Assembly (NCBI RefSeq): GCF_026157065.1
Contig: NZ_JANLGQ010000001.1
Location: 372,001 to 436,000 of the forward strand
Source of the DNA: Enterococcus sp. HY326
GTDB lineage: Bacteria; Bacillota; Bacilli; Lactobacillales; Enterococcaceae
Direction of reading: 5' to 3'
Length of the DNA: 64,000 bases
This document shows, piece by piece, positions 37,173-44,826 of the stretch (positions within the stretch are counted from its first letter, which is position 1; the number at the start of each line of letters is the position of its first letter). A program made the position numbers and the translations under genes. Under the pieces are notes generated by a model that searched no databases, had not been told where the DNA came from, and saw nothing but the letters and a program-made list of their open reading frames with translations.

Positions 37173-38411
37173 CTAATCTAAATACTGATCAAATACTTCC
37201 ATTGTTTCGCCTTTGATTTTAGCTAAAGTTTCTTTAAATTTGTTGATTTCATCTTCATATTCCTGCACCCGTGCTTGGGCTTCAGCAATCATCTGCTGAG
37301 CTTCCAATTGGGCATCGGCAATAATCCGTTCACTCTCTGCTCTGGCATTAAAAATCATATTTTCTTCTGCTTCAGATAATTTTGGAGCAACCTGTGTTGG
37401 TTGTACGACTACAGGCTCTGTCGGTGCGGTAACCGGTTCTTCAACTGCAGCAAATTCAACATCCATTTCTTCAACAGCCGCTTCAACTGTCGGCTCTACC
37501 ACTACAGGTTCAGTCTCCACCGGAGTTGAAACTGGCTCTTGTATCGCTTGAGCTTCCTTTTCAGCCAACTGTTGCTGTAGCATTTCAACTGATTTAGCTA
37601 ATTCATCATTTTTATTCGTAATCTCAGCTTGCAACTGTTTTTCCTGCTGGCTGATTGTTTCAGCCATTCGAGCGTACTCTTGATCTCTTTGGGACAGTTG
37701 TTCCTGTAACTTGGAAACAATCGCTTCAAATTCTTGTGTGACCGCAGCTGGGGCTGGTTCTGGTACTGGTGAAGCAACCGGTGCTTTCTCAGCAAAGCTC
37801 GTTGCGATTCTGGTCACTTCTTCTTGTTTTAATTCTAATTGTTCCTTCAAACGAGCTACGGTTTCCTCTAAGCGATCAATTTCTGCTGTAGACTGCGGTT
37901 CCGGTGCTGTTTCAGAATAATAAGCTTGATCAGGAGTTTCATAACCGGACTGTTTTTTCTTAGGGCTGGTTTTAGGTCCAGCTTTAGCTGCTGGTTTTTT
38001 CTTACGAACAGGTTCTTCATACTCTTCCTCTTCGTCATCATCATCCCAGTCATCGTCGTCATCGTCTTCATCCCAATCGTCATCATCTTCGTCGTCCCAG
38101 TCCTCATCATCGTCCTCGTCGTCATCGTCCCAGTCGTCGTCATCTTTTTTCTTACGACCAAAACCGAAGAAGCCGCGCTTTTTCTTTACCGGTTCGTCAT
38201 CATCTTCGTCGTCCCAGTCCTCATCATCGTCCTCGTCATCATCCCAGTCCTCATCGTCGTCATCGTAATCCTCATCATCTTCGTCATCCCAGTCTTCCTC
38301 GTCTTCGTCATCCCAATCTTCTTCATCATATTCGTCATATTCATCTTCAAACTCTTCATCGTAACGACGTTTTTTATTTTTTTTGTTTTTGTTTTTCCCT
38401 TTACCAAACAT
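37173..38411 (-). CDS. Extremely acidic Trp-punctuated protein with DivIVA-like coiled-coil tail
   Basis: A 412-aa protein. A basic start (MFGKGKNKNKKNKKRR) is followed by two Asp/Glu blocks (about 17-67 and 83-122) with eight Trp in a recurring DWDD pattern, split by a basic aromatic patch (KKKRGFFGFGRKKK). A basic Pro/Lys segment, then a long coiled coil (about 165-280), a Val/Pro/Glu linker and a C-terminal helix (AESERIIADAQLEAQQMIAEAQARVQEYEDEI) resembling DivIVA-type coiled coils follow. No signal peptide. SD GGAGGG precedes the ATG. First gene of the operon. Not recognised; a scaffold role is inferred from shape only. Confidence 0.75.
   Translation of the reverse strand: MFGKGKNKNKKNKKRRYDEEFEDEYDEYDEEDWDDEDEEDWDDEDDEDYDDDDEDWDDDEDDDEDWDDEDDDEPVKKKRGFFGFGRKKKDDDDWDDDDEDDDEDWDDEDDDDWDEDDDDDDWDDDDEEEEYEEPVRKKKPAAKAGPKTSPKKKQSGYETPDQAYYSETAPEPQSTAEIDRLEETVARLKEQLELKQEEVTRIATSFAEKAPVASPVPEPAPAAVTQEFEAIVSKLQEQLSQRDQEYARMAETISQQEKQLQAEITNKNDELAKSVEMLQQQLAEKEAQAIQEPVSTPVETEPVVVEPTVEAAVEEMDVEFAAVEEPVTAPTEPVVVQPTQVAPKLSEAEENMIFNARAESERIIADAQLEAQQMIAEAQARVQEYEDEINKFKETLAKIKGETMEVFDQYLD
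38078..38237. repeat. Direct DNA repeats in the acidic-protein gene
   Basis: Two identical 43-bp copies (38078-38120 and 38195-38237), exactly 117 bp or 39 codons apart, embedded in further TCATC/TCGTC microrepeats encoding Asp/Glu/Trp. In-frame recombination between them could change the length of the acidic tract without breaking the frame. Confidence 0.85.
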
Positions 38412-38527
38412 AGTGACCCTCCAAGGTTTTTAATTTTCTATTCATATATACAATAAGTTCTTTCCATAATTTCCCTTAAGAAAATGCTGATGTAAGCAAT
38501 TATCCGAAAAATTGCTATATATATTAA

Positions 38528-38556
38528 ATTATAGTATTAATCGGCTTTCTGGTCAA
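38528..38556 (-). promoter_or_regulatory. Promoter of the acidic-protein operon
   Basis: TTGACC (38551-38556), 17-bp spacer, TATAAT (38528-38533): near-consensus sigma-70 type. The leader is about 110 nt. Confidence 0.8.
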
Positions 38557-38899
38557 TTTAATTATGAATTTTTCAGATATAAGAAAATGACTTATTAAAA
38601 AAGCAGAATAATAGCCTTTTAACCTATTCACAGGAAAATTATTAGTTACATAAATCAGAGACTTTTTCTTGTAGCGCCTGATTTTTTGTAGCATTTAACA
38701 ACTTTGCATCATAGTTAAAATTCTGTGCAGACAGCTGAGCTTCTAGATGGCAAAAAACGACATCAAATCGTGAACATCATCCCCTACTAATTATAACTTA
38801 GTTGCCGGGTAATAATGGATATTAATTAAAAAATAATAAAAAAAGTTTTTATTCATTTTTTTGCTTTTACTCATTTATTGACTAGAAAAAAATTTTTAG
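38557..38899. other. AT-rich intergenic region upstream of tRNA-Leu
   Basis: No ORF of interest. A weak terminator-like stem, AATCAG...CTGATTTTTTG, occurs around 38655-38690 on the plus strand, without an obvious gene before it. Confidence 0.4.
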
Positions 38900-38928
38900 T
38901 TGCTTTATTCGATATTTTGGACTATCCT
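38900..38928 (+). promoter_or_regulatory. Promoter of tRNA-Leu
   Basis: TTGCTT (38900-38905), 17-bp spacer, TATCCT (38923-38928), 12 bp before the mature tRNA. Confidence 0.7.
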
Positions 38929-38940
38929 ATTGCTAGTCAA

Positions 38941-39022
38941 GCGGAAGTGGCGGAATGGCAGACGCGCACGCTTCAGGCGCGTGTGAGCTTAGCTCGTGTG
39001 GGTTCAACTCCCATCTTCCGCA
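38941..39022 (+). tRNA. tRNA-Leu (anticodon CAG)
   Basis: Acceptor arms GCGGAAG (38941-38947) and CTTCCGC (39015-39021) pair fully, with discriminator A. The anticodon stem CACGC/GCGTG encloses the loop TTCAGGC, giving CAG for CUG codons. A long variable arm (TGAGCTTAGCTCG region) and a GGTTCAACTCC T-arm mark a class II leucine tRNA. CCA is not encoded. Confidence 0.95.
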
Positions 39023-39033
39023 TAAGAATCGAT

Positions 39034-39070
39034 TGAGGGCACCTGAAATTTCAGGTACCCTCATTTTTTT
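39034..39070 (+). terminator. Terminator after tRNA-Leu
   Basis: TGAGGG-ACCTGAAA/TTTCAGGT-CCCTCA stem followed by seven Ts. Confidence 0.88.
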
Positions 39071-39325
39071 GTTTAAATACACTGGCCCCGTTACCTTCAG
39101 CTAGCACAGAATTAATGGCCCCATCCTCATCAATGAGATTTACTACATAGTCTCAATTACGACTCAAAACTTTTAATTTGTGGAAACACTCGGATTTCCA
39201 TCCTTTAAATTGACTGAAACTTAGAGGCAAGCCAAATTACCTCACTGGATTGCACTCTGAAAAAATTAGTCTGTATCTGCTTTTGTTTCCGCAAATAACT
39301 TCTATCAACTAAAAATCTCTGTGTG
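39071..39325. other. Intergenic region after tRNA-Leu
   Basis: No gene, attachment-site repeat or recognisable element was seen; no copy of the tRNA 3' end is present that would suggest an integrated element. Confidence 0.4.
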
Positions 39326-39577
39326 TCAGCTGGTAATTCCTGCAACAATAAAGACTAATCCAAGCACCAGACAAGTGATGGCTGCTAGTTGGCGACGTTT
39401 AATTAATTGAGTATCCTTTTGACCAGCGCCAATTGGCACATTAATTATGCGAACCAAAAATTCCGCTTTCGTAAAATAAACCACTCCAGCTAATAGTAGC
39501 AAAACAGCCCCAGCCAGAAGTAGCAACAAACGAGCTGAAGGTAATCCTAGCTGTCCTAAATATAAAACACATTGCAT
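39326..39577 (-). CDS. Small two-helix membrane protein
   Basis: About 83 aa with two hydrophobic segments (about 14-36 and 62-82) joined by a charged loop (KAEFLVRIINVPIGAGQKDTQLIKRRQ). Family unknown. AAAGGAG lies 5 nt before a GTG at 39583 and 11 nt before the ATG at 39577, so either may be the start. Stands alone. Confidence 0.6.
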   Translation of the reverse strand: MQCVLYLGQLGLPSARLLLLLAGAVLLLLAGVVYFTKAEFLVRIINVPIGAGQKDTQLIKRRQLAAITCLVLGLVFIVAGITS

Positions 39578-39656
39578 TTTCACCACATCTCCTTTAACAG
39601 TCCTAGCTCCCTTTAATTATAACATGCTATTGAAAAAAATTTTTTAAACTTTCTAC

Positions 39657-39687
39657 TTGCCTTAAAGTCAGCTCTAAGTTGTATGAT
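39657..39687 (+). promoter_or_regulatory. MerR/AdhR-type promoter of the aldo/keto reductase gene
   Basis: TTGCCT (39657-39662) and TATGAT (39682-39687) are separated by 19 bp, the long spacer typical of MerR-family control. The spacer holds CTTAAAG-TCAG-CTCTAAG (39661-39678), nearly the inverted repeat CTTAAAG-N4-CTTTAAG known for B. subtilis AdhR, which responds to aldehyde and quinone electrophiles. No MerR-type gene lies in this window. Confidence 0.7.
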
Positions 39688-39718
39688 GAGTTTACAAACT
39701 TAGAAAGAAGGAATACAG

Positions 39719-40582
39719 ATGTTAAATGAAACTTATACCTTAGCAAACGGCCTATCCATTCCTAAAATTGGTTTTGGAACTTGGATGATTGATGACGAAA
39801 AGGTCGCTGATGATTTCAAAAATGCCATTGCAGTCGGTTATCGCCATATTGATACTGCACAAGCTTATGCAAATGAAGTCGGTGTTGGAAAAGGCGTTAG
39901 AGATTCAGGTGTGGCGAGAGAAGACCTTTTTGTGACCACTAAACTCGCAGCCGAAATTAAAAATTATGATCAGGCAGTGGCCGCAATTGAGGAGTCGTTA
40001 AAAAAATTAGACCTCGGTTACATTGATTTAATGATTATCCACAGTCCAAAGCCTTGGGCAGAATTTCAAAATGACCAAGATCGCTTCTTTGAAGGCAATT
40101 TAGCAGCGTGGAAGGCTTTAGAAGAAGCCTATGAAGCGGGGAAAATCAAAGCGATTGGTGTTTCAAACTTTGAAGAAGCTGACCTGCAAAATCTTTTAGA
40201 CCATGCCGAAATCAAACCGATGGTCAATCAAGTACTGGCTCATATTGGGCATACACCTTTTGATGTTATTGAGTTTTCGCAAAAACACGATATTTTAGTA
40301 GAGGCGTATTCGCCAATTGCCCATGGCGAAATGATGAGCAATCCGCAAATTACTGACATGGCTGCAAAATATGGTGTCTCCATTCCCCAATTAGCAATTC
40401 GCTATTGTTTGCAATTGAATCTTTTGCCATTACCAAAAACTGAAAGTGTTGACCACATGAAAAATAATGCGGATGTTGCTTTTGACATTTCAGATTCTGA
40501 CATGGCGATTTTAAAAGCCATCAATGACTTTGATTACGGTGTAAACAGTGAAATCCCCGTCTTTAAACGAGCATCAAAATAA
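39719..40582 (+). CDS. Aldo/keto reductase
   Basis: A 287-aa NAD(P)H-dependent oxidoreductase reducing aldehydes or ketones. The AKR tetrad is complete: Asp45 and Tyr50 in YRHIDTAQAYANE, Lys75 in VTTKLA and His108 in MIIHSPKP. It also has the GVSNFEEADL motif. AGAAGG precedes the ATG. The AdhR/MerR-type promoter suggests a role in detoxifying reactive carbonyls. Monocistronic. Confidence 0.93.
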   Translation: MLNETYTLANGLSIPKIGFGTWMIDDEKVADDFKNAIAVGYRHIDTAQAYANEVGVGKGVRDSGVAREDLFVTTKLAAEIKNYDQAVAAIEESLKKLDLGYIDLMIIHSPKPWAEFQNDQDRFFEGNLAAWKALEEAYEAGKIKAIGVSNFEEADLQNLLDHAEIKPMVNQVLAHIGHTPFDVIEFSQKHDILVEAYSPIAHGEMMSNPQITDMAAKYGVSIPQLAIRYCLQLNLLPLPKTESVDHMKNNADVAFDISDSDMAILKAINDFDYGVNSEIPVFKRASK

Positions 40583-40634
40583 TAGTTTTAAAGTCTCAAC
40601 CAGTTTTTCTGACAGTAGTAAACAACAGGAAAAA

Positions 40635-40690
40635 AATAAATTTGCACGACCTCGTAAAGGGAGGCCGATGCAAATTTATTTTTTTATTTT
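40635..40690. terminator. Bidirectional terminator between aldo/keto reductase and disulfide reductase
   Basis: Perfect 12-bp arms AATAAATTTGCA/TGCAAATTTATT with an inner CCTC/GAGG helix, and T tracts on both strands. Confidence 0.88.
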
Positions 40691-40701
40691 AAATTCTCTT
40701 T

Positions 40702-42012
40702 TTAAACTAAATACGTTAAATCACTGGCAACGGTTGGATAACCGATAATGTAGTCCTTCATAGTGTCATGGGAAATTTTTTGGTCGATTACAAGGGCTAG
40801 ATAATTTATCAATTCATCAGCTTGACCACTTAAAGTCGTCGCCCCTACCAACTGATTCTCTTGATCAAAATAAAGTTTCGCTTTGGCAGTTGGTTCATTT
40901 AAGCGTTGGTAGGTAAACCAAGCAGTCAAATCCTGTTTGACCATTTTAATGCCGTTCCCTTCATCGGTAACGCCAACTTTTGCTAATTTAGGACTGCCAT
41001 AGACAATGGTCGGAATTGTTGAGTAGTTGATGGGAGTTTGATTGCCTAGCATAGCAGAGACTGCATACTCACCTTCAAAAGTTGAAACTGGCGTTAAGCG
41101 TGGCTGTGTTTTTGCTAAAACATCTCCGCAGGCATAAATATTTTTAGCAGAAGTCTGCAAATAGTCATTGACGCTGATGCCTTTTTTTGAATACTCAACT
41201 TGAGCTGCTTCGAGATTTAACTCTTCGACATTAGGAATCCGACCAGTAGCGCACAAGACAAAATCAGCATCCAAAGTTGTATCATCAGCCGAAAGGTGGT
41301 AGCCATCGGCGGTTTTTACTATTTTTTTGATATCTGTATCGTAAATGAAGCGGATGCCCCGCTCTTTTAATTGAGCAACCATTTCGTCAACTAGTTCTGC
41401 GTCAAATTCTTTTAATGGCCGGCGATTATGCAAAATAATCGTCACCTCTGAACCGGCCGCATTGGCAATTGTTGCCAACTCAAAGGCAATATAGCCTCCG
41501 CCGATAACGGCCATCCTCTTTGGCATGTGTGACAAGGCCAAAAAATCAGTGCTATTGCTTAAATATTCTTGCCCATCCAAATTTAACAGATTAGCCCGCT
41601 GACCTGTCGCAATTAAAAATTGCGCAGCTTCAATCTCTTCCTCATTGACTGTGATGTGATTAGCATCTGTAAATCGAGCTTGGCCATAAATAGTTGTAAC
41701 ACCGTAATCGGCTAATCCTTTTTGACGGCTTTCAGGCACCGGGTCGGTAAAACTGCGCTTGAAGGCTTCAATCTCCTCCCAATTCATCGGCGCTAGTTCA
41801 CTGAAACCTTTGCCAACTAATTGATTCACCCGATCACGGGCTTCCACGCCGGCAATTAGAATTTTTTTGGGATCACAGCCGCGATTTGGACAGGTGCCTC
41901 CCCAAAGATCATCTTCAATGATGGCGACATTTTTGCCGGCATCCTTTAATTTATAAGCAGCGCTTAGACCAGCGACGCCGGAACCAATGACAACAGCATC
42001 AAACTTCAACAT
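40702..42012 (-). CDS. FAD-dependent pyridine nucleotide-disulfide oxidoreductase
   Basis: A 436-aa flavoprotein with FAD-binding GSGVAGLSAAYKL (residues 10-22), redox-active Cys41/Cys46 in GGTCPNRGCDPKK, NAD(P)-binding GGGYIAFELATIA and the second FAD motif ACGDVLA. Where glutathione reductases have HPTxxE near the C-terminus, this protein reads GYPTVASDL, so the usual His base seems replaced by Tyr. The ATG at 42012 follows AAGGAGG and overlaps the ABC ATPase gene by 14 nt. Coupling to an EgtUV-like importer suggests it reduces the imported thiol or a related disulfide. Confidence 0.88.
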   Translation of the reverse strand: MLKFDAVVIGSGVAGLSAAYKLKDAGKNVAIIEDDLWGGTCPNRGCDPKKILIAGVEARDRVNQLVGKGFSELAPMNWEEIEAFKRSFTDPVPESRQKGLADYGVTTIYGQARFTDANHITVNEEEIEAAQFLIATGQRANLLNLDGQEYLSNSTDFLALSHMPKRMAVIGGGYIAFELATIANAAGSEVTIILHNRRPLKEFDAELVDEMVAQLKERGIRFIYDTDIKKIVKTADGYHLSADDTTLDADFVLCATGRIPNVEELNLEAAQVEYSKKGISVNDYLQTSAKNIYACGDVLAKTQPRLTPVSTFEGEYAVSAMLGNQTPINYSTIPTIVYGSPKLAKVGVTDEGNGIKMVKQDLTAWFTYQRLNEPTAKAKLYFDQENQLVGATTLSGQADELINYLALVIDQKISHDTMKDYIIGYPTVASDLTYLV

Positions 42013-42979
42013 GGGTTTTTCCTCCTTTTTTTTGACTGAGGTATTGGAAAACATTTTTACTAGTTAAGTGACCAATCACTTGCTGCGTGTGATCAACAAT
42101 TTGCAATTTTTCTGCATCAGCTAATAAAACATAGGCCTGATCTAACGTCTCGCTCAAAGAGATTTGCGGCAATGTCTCAGCAGCCGTCGCCTCTTCGTAA
42201 AAGCCATCCTCCACCAACAATCCAATGGAGATAAAATCAGCTTGAATCTCACCCTCTTCTTCAAAAAAGGCTTCGATAAAATCAGACTCCGGATGAGCCA
42301 AAATTTGTTCCGGAGTATCGCATTGCAGCACTTTACCTTCCCGCATCACGGCAATTCGGTCACCCAATTTTAACGCTTCTTTCATGTTATGGGTAACAAA
42401 GACAATCGTCGTTTTTAAATCTTGATGAATTTTCAAAACAAGCTCCTGCAAGGCTGTCCGAGAAATTGGATCTAAGGCGCTAAAGGGTTCATCCATCAAA
42501 ATAACTTCTGGGCTGGCAGCCAGCGCCCGCAAAATACCAATCCGCTGTTGTTCCCCGCCGGATAATTCACTCGGCAGGCGGTGACGATATTCTTCTGGAT
42601 CTAAATCCACTTGAGCCAATAATTGATCGACTCGTGCATGGCGTTTTTCCTTTTCCCAGCCTAACATTTCCGGGATGACTTCAATATTTTGGCGGACAGT
42701 CATCGTTGGAAAAAGAGCAATTTGTTGCAGCACATAGCCCATTTGCCAGCGCATTTTTTTGATGTCGTAGTCTTTAATCCGCTGTTCTTTAAAGTAGACA
42801 TTGCCATCGGTCGGTACTGTTAAACCGTTAATCATTTTCATCGTGGTGGTCTTTCCACTACCGGAAGGACCTACCATCACAAAAATTTCACCTTTATTAA
42901 TTGTCAGATTTAAATTTTCAATGACACGATTGCCATTAAATTCTTTGCTGACCTCTTTAAATTCAATTATTTTTTCCAT
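41999..42979 (-). CDS. egtV: ABC importer ATPase, EgtV/OpuCA-like
   Basis: A 326-aa ATPase of the quaternary-amine/betaine importer class: Walker A GPSGSGKTT, Q-loop YVLQQIALFP, signature LSGGEQQRIGILRAL, Walker B VILMDEPFSALDP and H-loop FVTHNM. The C-terminal ~85 residues (FISIGLLVEDGF...VIGHLTSKNVFQYL) look like a degenerate single CBS-type domain. It starts 2 nt after the permease/binding-protein gene. With that partner it forms a two-component importer like S. pneumoniae EgtUV. Assignment is by recalled family similarity. Confidence 0.85.
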   Translation of the reverse strand: MEKIIEFKEVSKEFNGNRVIENLNLTINKGEIFVMVGPSGSGKTTTMKMINGLTVPTDGNVYFKEQRIKDYDIKKMRWQMGYVLQQIALFPTMTVRQNIEVIPEMLGWEKEKRHARVDQLLAQVDLDPEEYRHRLPSELSGGEQQRIGILRALAASPEVILMDEPFSALDPISRTALQELVLKIHQDLKTTIVFVTHNMKEALKLGDRIAVMREGKVLQCDTPEQILAHPESDFIEAFFEEEGEIQADFISIGLLVEDGFYEEATAAETLPQISLSETLDQAYVLLADAEKLQIVDHTQQVIGHLTSKNVFQYLSQKKGGKTHVEV

Positions 42980-42981
42980 GT

Positions 42982-44514
42982 TTATTCCTCCAACAAGCCT
43001 TGATCTACTAAAAAGTCGTGGGCCACATCGGCAGGATCGGCACCTTCTACATTGACCTGATAATTCATATTGCTCATCTGTTCCTCTGTAATCAATCCTT
43101 GCAATTTATTCAAGGCCGTTACCACCTCTGGATGTTCATCGGCAAAGCTCGTTTTCATCAACGGCGCCCCTTGGTATGGCGGGAATAAAGCCCGGTCATC
43201 TTGTAAGACTACTAAATCATATTGCGCAATTTCACTATCTGTCGAATAAGCATCCAACAGATTAATATCACCATTATTAATCGCTTGGTAACGCAACGCA
43301 GGCTCCATACTTTGGACGCTTGGGAAGTTCAAGCCGTACAATTCTTGAATGCCTTTATAGCCGTCTTCCCGATCTATAAATTCTAAAGTAAAACCGGCTT
43401 TGATTTGATCTTGAACCTTCATTAAATCAGAAATTGTCGTAATATCATTGGCTTCAGCAAAATCTTTTTTGACCGCTAAGGCATAAGTATTTTGGTAAGC
43501 CATCGGTTCTAAGAAACTCATTTGGAATTGTTCATCCAGTAATTTTTTAGCCTCGGTATAAGTATCCTCAGCAGAGAACTTCACCCCTTGATCATCTTCA
43601 GGCAAGGTGACTAAGCTTTCTAAAACTGTTCCAGTGAACTCTGGATAAATATCAATTTGATCATTTTCCAATGCGCTAAATAGGAAACTCGTTTTCCCAA
43701 AGTTTTCTTTTAGTTCAACATTAGCATCTGGATCTTCCTGTTCAATCAATTCTTTATACATATTGATTAAAATATCTGGTTCTGCTCCTAGTTTTCCGGC
43801 AATCGTGATGGTGTCCTTTGCAAAAAAGCCACTTTGATAAACAGAGAAGCCACCAAAAATTAAGACCAACACGGCTAAGGTGAGGACAGTAAATTTTGGT
43901 TTCAAATACTGCATCAATTTGATTAGACCAGAGAAAATAATTGCCAGTAAAGCCGAACAAATTGCACCAATTAAGGTTAACGTCGGATCGTTACGATCAA
44001 TCCCTAGCATGATAAAGGTTCCGAGACCACCAGCGCCAATTAAAGCTGCCAATGTGGCTGTTCCGATAATTAAAACCAGTGCTGTCCGAATACCCGAAAC
44101 AATCACCGGTAAAGCAATCGGTAGTTCAACTTTAATCAAGCGGCGCATCCGCGACATCCCAAAGGCTGTTGCCGCTTCTTCAATTGAAGGATCAATTTCC
44201 GAAAGACCAATATAAGTATTTTGAAAAATTGGCAAAAGCGCATAGACCACTAACGCAATCAACGCTGGCGCTGTCCCAATCCCGACAAAGGGAATTAATA
44301 ATCCTAATAAAGCGAGCGACGGAATAGTTTGCAGCACACTGGTAATCTGCAGCATCACTTCCGCCATTCGTTTATGGTTGGCCAGCCAAATGGCCAACGG
44401 CACCGCAATCAAAATTGCAATCAACAACGCAATAATTGAAATCGATAAATGCTGGAAGGTGGCGGTTAATAAATCGTCCTTCCGTTCTAAAAACGTAGAA
44501 ATTAAATTATCCAT
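42982..44514 (-). CDS. egtU: ABC importer permease/substrate-binding fusion, EgtU-like
   Basis: A 510-aa protein. The N-terminal permease (about 1-205; SVLQTIPSLALLGLLIP, TATLAALIGAGGLGTFIMLGIDRN) is fused after a linking helix to an extracellular OpuC-type binding domain (about 235-510; LGAEPDILINMYKELIE, NFGKTSFL, DIYPEFTGTV, FTLEFIDREDGYKG, DAYSTDSEI, LFPPYQGAPLM). These segments match what I remember of pneumococcal EgtU, which binds ergothioneine, better than glycine-betaine transporters. The ATG at 44514 fits a promoter at 44552-44580; the longer upstream frame crosses that promoter and is rejected. Its SD is weak. Confidence 0.82.
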   Translation of the reverse strand: MDNLISTFLERKDDLLTATFQHLSISIIALLIAILIAVPLAIWLANHKRMAEVMLQITSVLQTIPSLALLGLLIPFVGIGTAPALIALVVYALLPIFQNTYIGLSEIDPSIEEAATAFGMSRMRRLIKVELPIALPVIVSGIRTALVLIIGTATLAALIGAGGLGTFIMLGIDRNDPTLTLIGAICSALLAIIFSGLIKLMQYLKPKFTVLTLAVLVLIFGGFSVYQSGFFAKDTITIAGKLGAEPDILINMYKELIEQEDPDANVELKENFGKTSFLFSALENDQIDIYPEFTGTVLESLVTLPEDDQGVKFSAEDTYTEAKKLLDEQFQMSFLEPMAYQNTYALAVKKDFAEANDITTISDLMKVQDQIKAGFTLEFIDREDGYKGIQELYGLNFPSVQSMEPALRYQAINNGDINLLDAYSTDSEIAQYDLVVLQDDRALFPPYQGAPLMKTSFADEHPEVVTALNKLQGLITEEQMSNMNYQVNVEGADPADVAHDFLVDQGLLEE

Positions 44515-44551
44515 AATAAACGTAACCCATTCCTCTTTTAAATTTATTTTA

Positions 44552-44580
44552 AGTATAGCGAAAGCCACCTTTTCCACCAA
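44552..44580 (-). promoter_or_regulatory. Promoter of the egtUV-reductase operon
   Basis: TTGGTG (44575-44580), 17-bp spacer, TATACT (44552-44557), about 30 bp before the EgtU start. Confidence 0.65.
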
Positions 44581-44753
44581 GCAGGTTGACTTGTTCCAGC
44601 GAAAAGAGCTAAAGGCTGATACTTTTATGAAAGCGTTAGAAGCCCCTACCCGCCAACTAACTTTATAATGTGCCACTTCTCTTCATTTTTTTAAATTAAA
44701 ATAAATTTTTGACTTTCCACGAGTGGGAAATTGTTCTTTATTAGAACATACTA

Positions 44754-44782
44754 TTGACATTTATTATGACGTACTATATATT
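44754..44782 (+). promoter_or_regulatory. Promoter of ppdK
   Basis: TTGACA (44754-44759), 17-bp spacer, TATATT (44777-44782). Just upstream are two inverted repeats, TTTCCAC-GA-GTGGGAAA (about 44714-44730) and GTTCT-TTATT-AGAAC (44733-44747), possible regulator sites. Confidence 0.75.
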
Positions 44783-44826
44783 TTTTTTAGATTGATAAGA
44801 ACATCACATTAAAAGGAGAGCAGTAG

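Noticed and set aside
38078-38340. Repeated units reminiscent of a CRISPR array or tandem satellite
   Set aside because: The repeats are in-frame coding repeats for Asp/Glu/Trp, with no spacers of constant length and no cas genes.
37926-38456. Long Ile/Val/Phe-rich plus-strand ORF resembling a membrane protein
   Set aside because: Antisense of the repetitive Asp/Glu codons of the acidic protein; no SD, and the minus-strand gene has a promoter, SD and sensible domain structure.
38941-39325. tRNA-Leu as integration site of a mobile element
   Set aside because: No integrase, no duplicate of the tRNA 3' end and no change in gene character on either side within the window.
42982-44514. Glycine-betaine/carnitine (OpuC/BusAB) transporter as first-choice annotation
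   Set aside because: The binding-domain motifs and coupling to a disulfide reductase fit EgtU better, but the betaine-type substrate is not excluded by sequence alone.
44515-44676. N-terminal extension of the EgtU-like protein (54 extra residues)
   Set aside because: It crosses the predicted promoter (44552-44580) and has no SD; the permease homology begins at the ATG at 44514.
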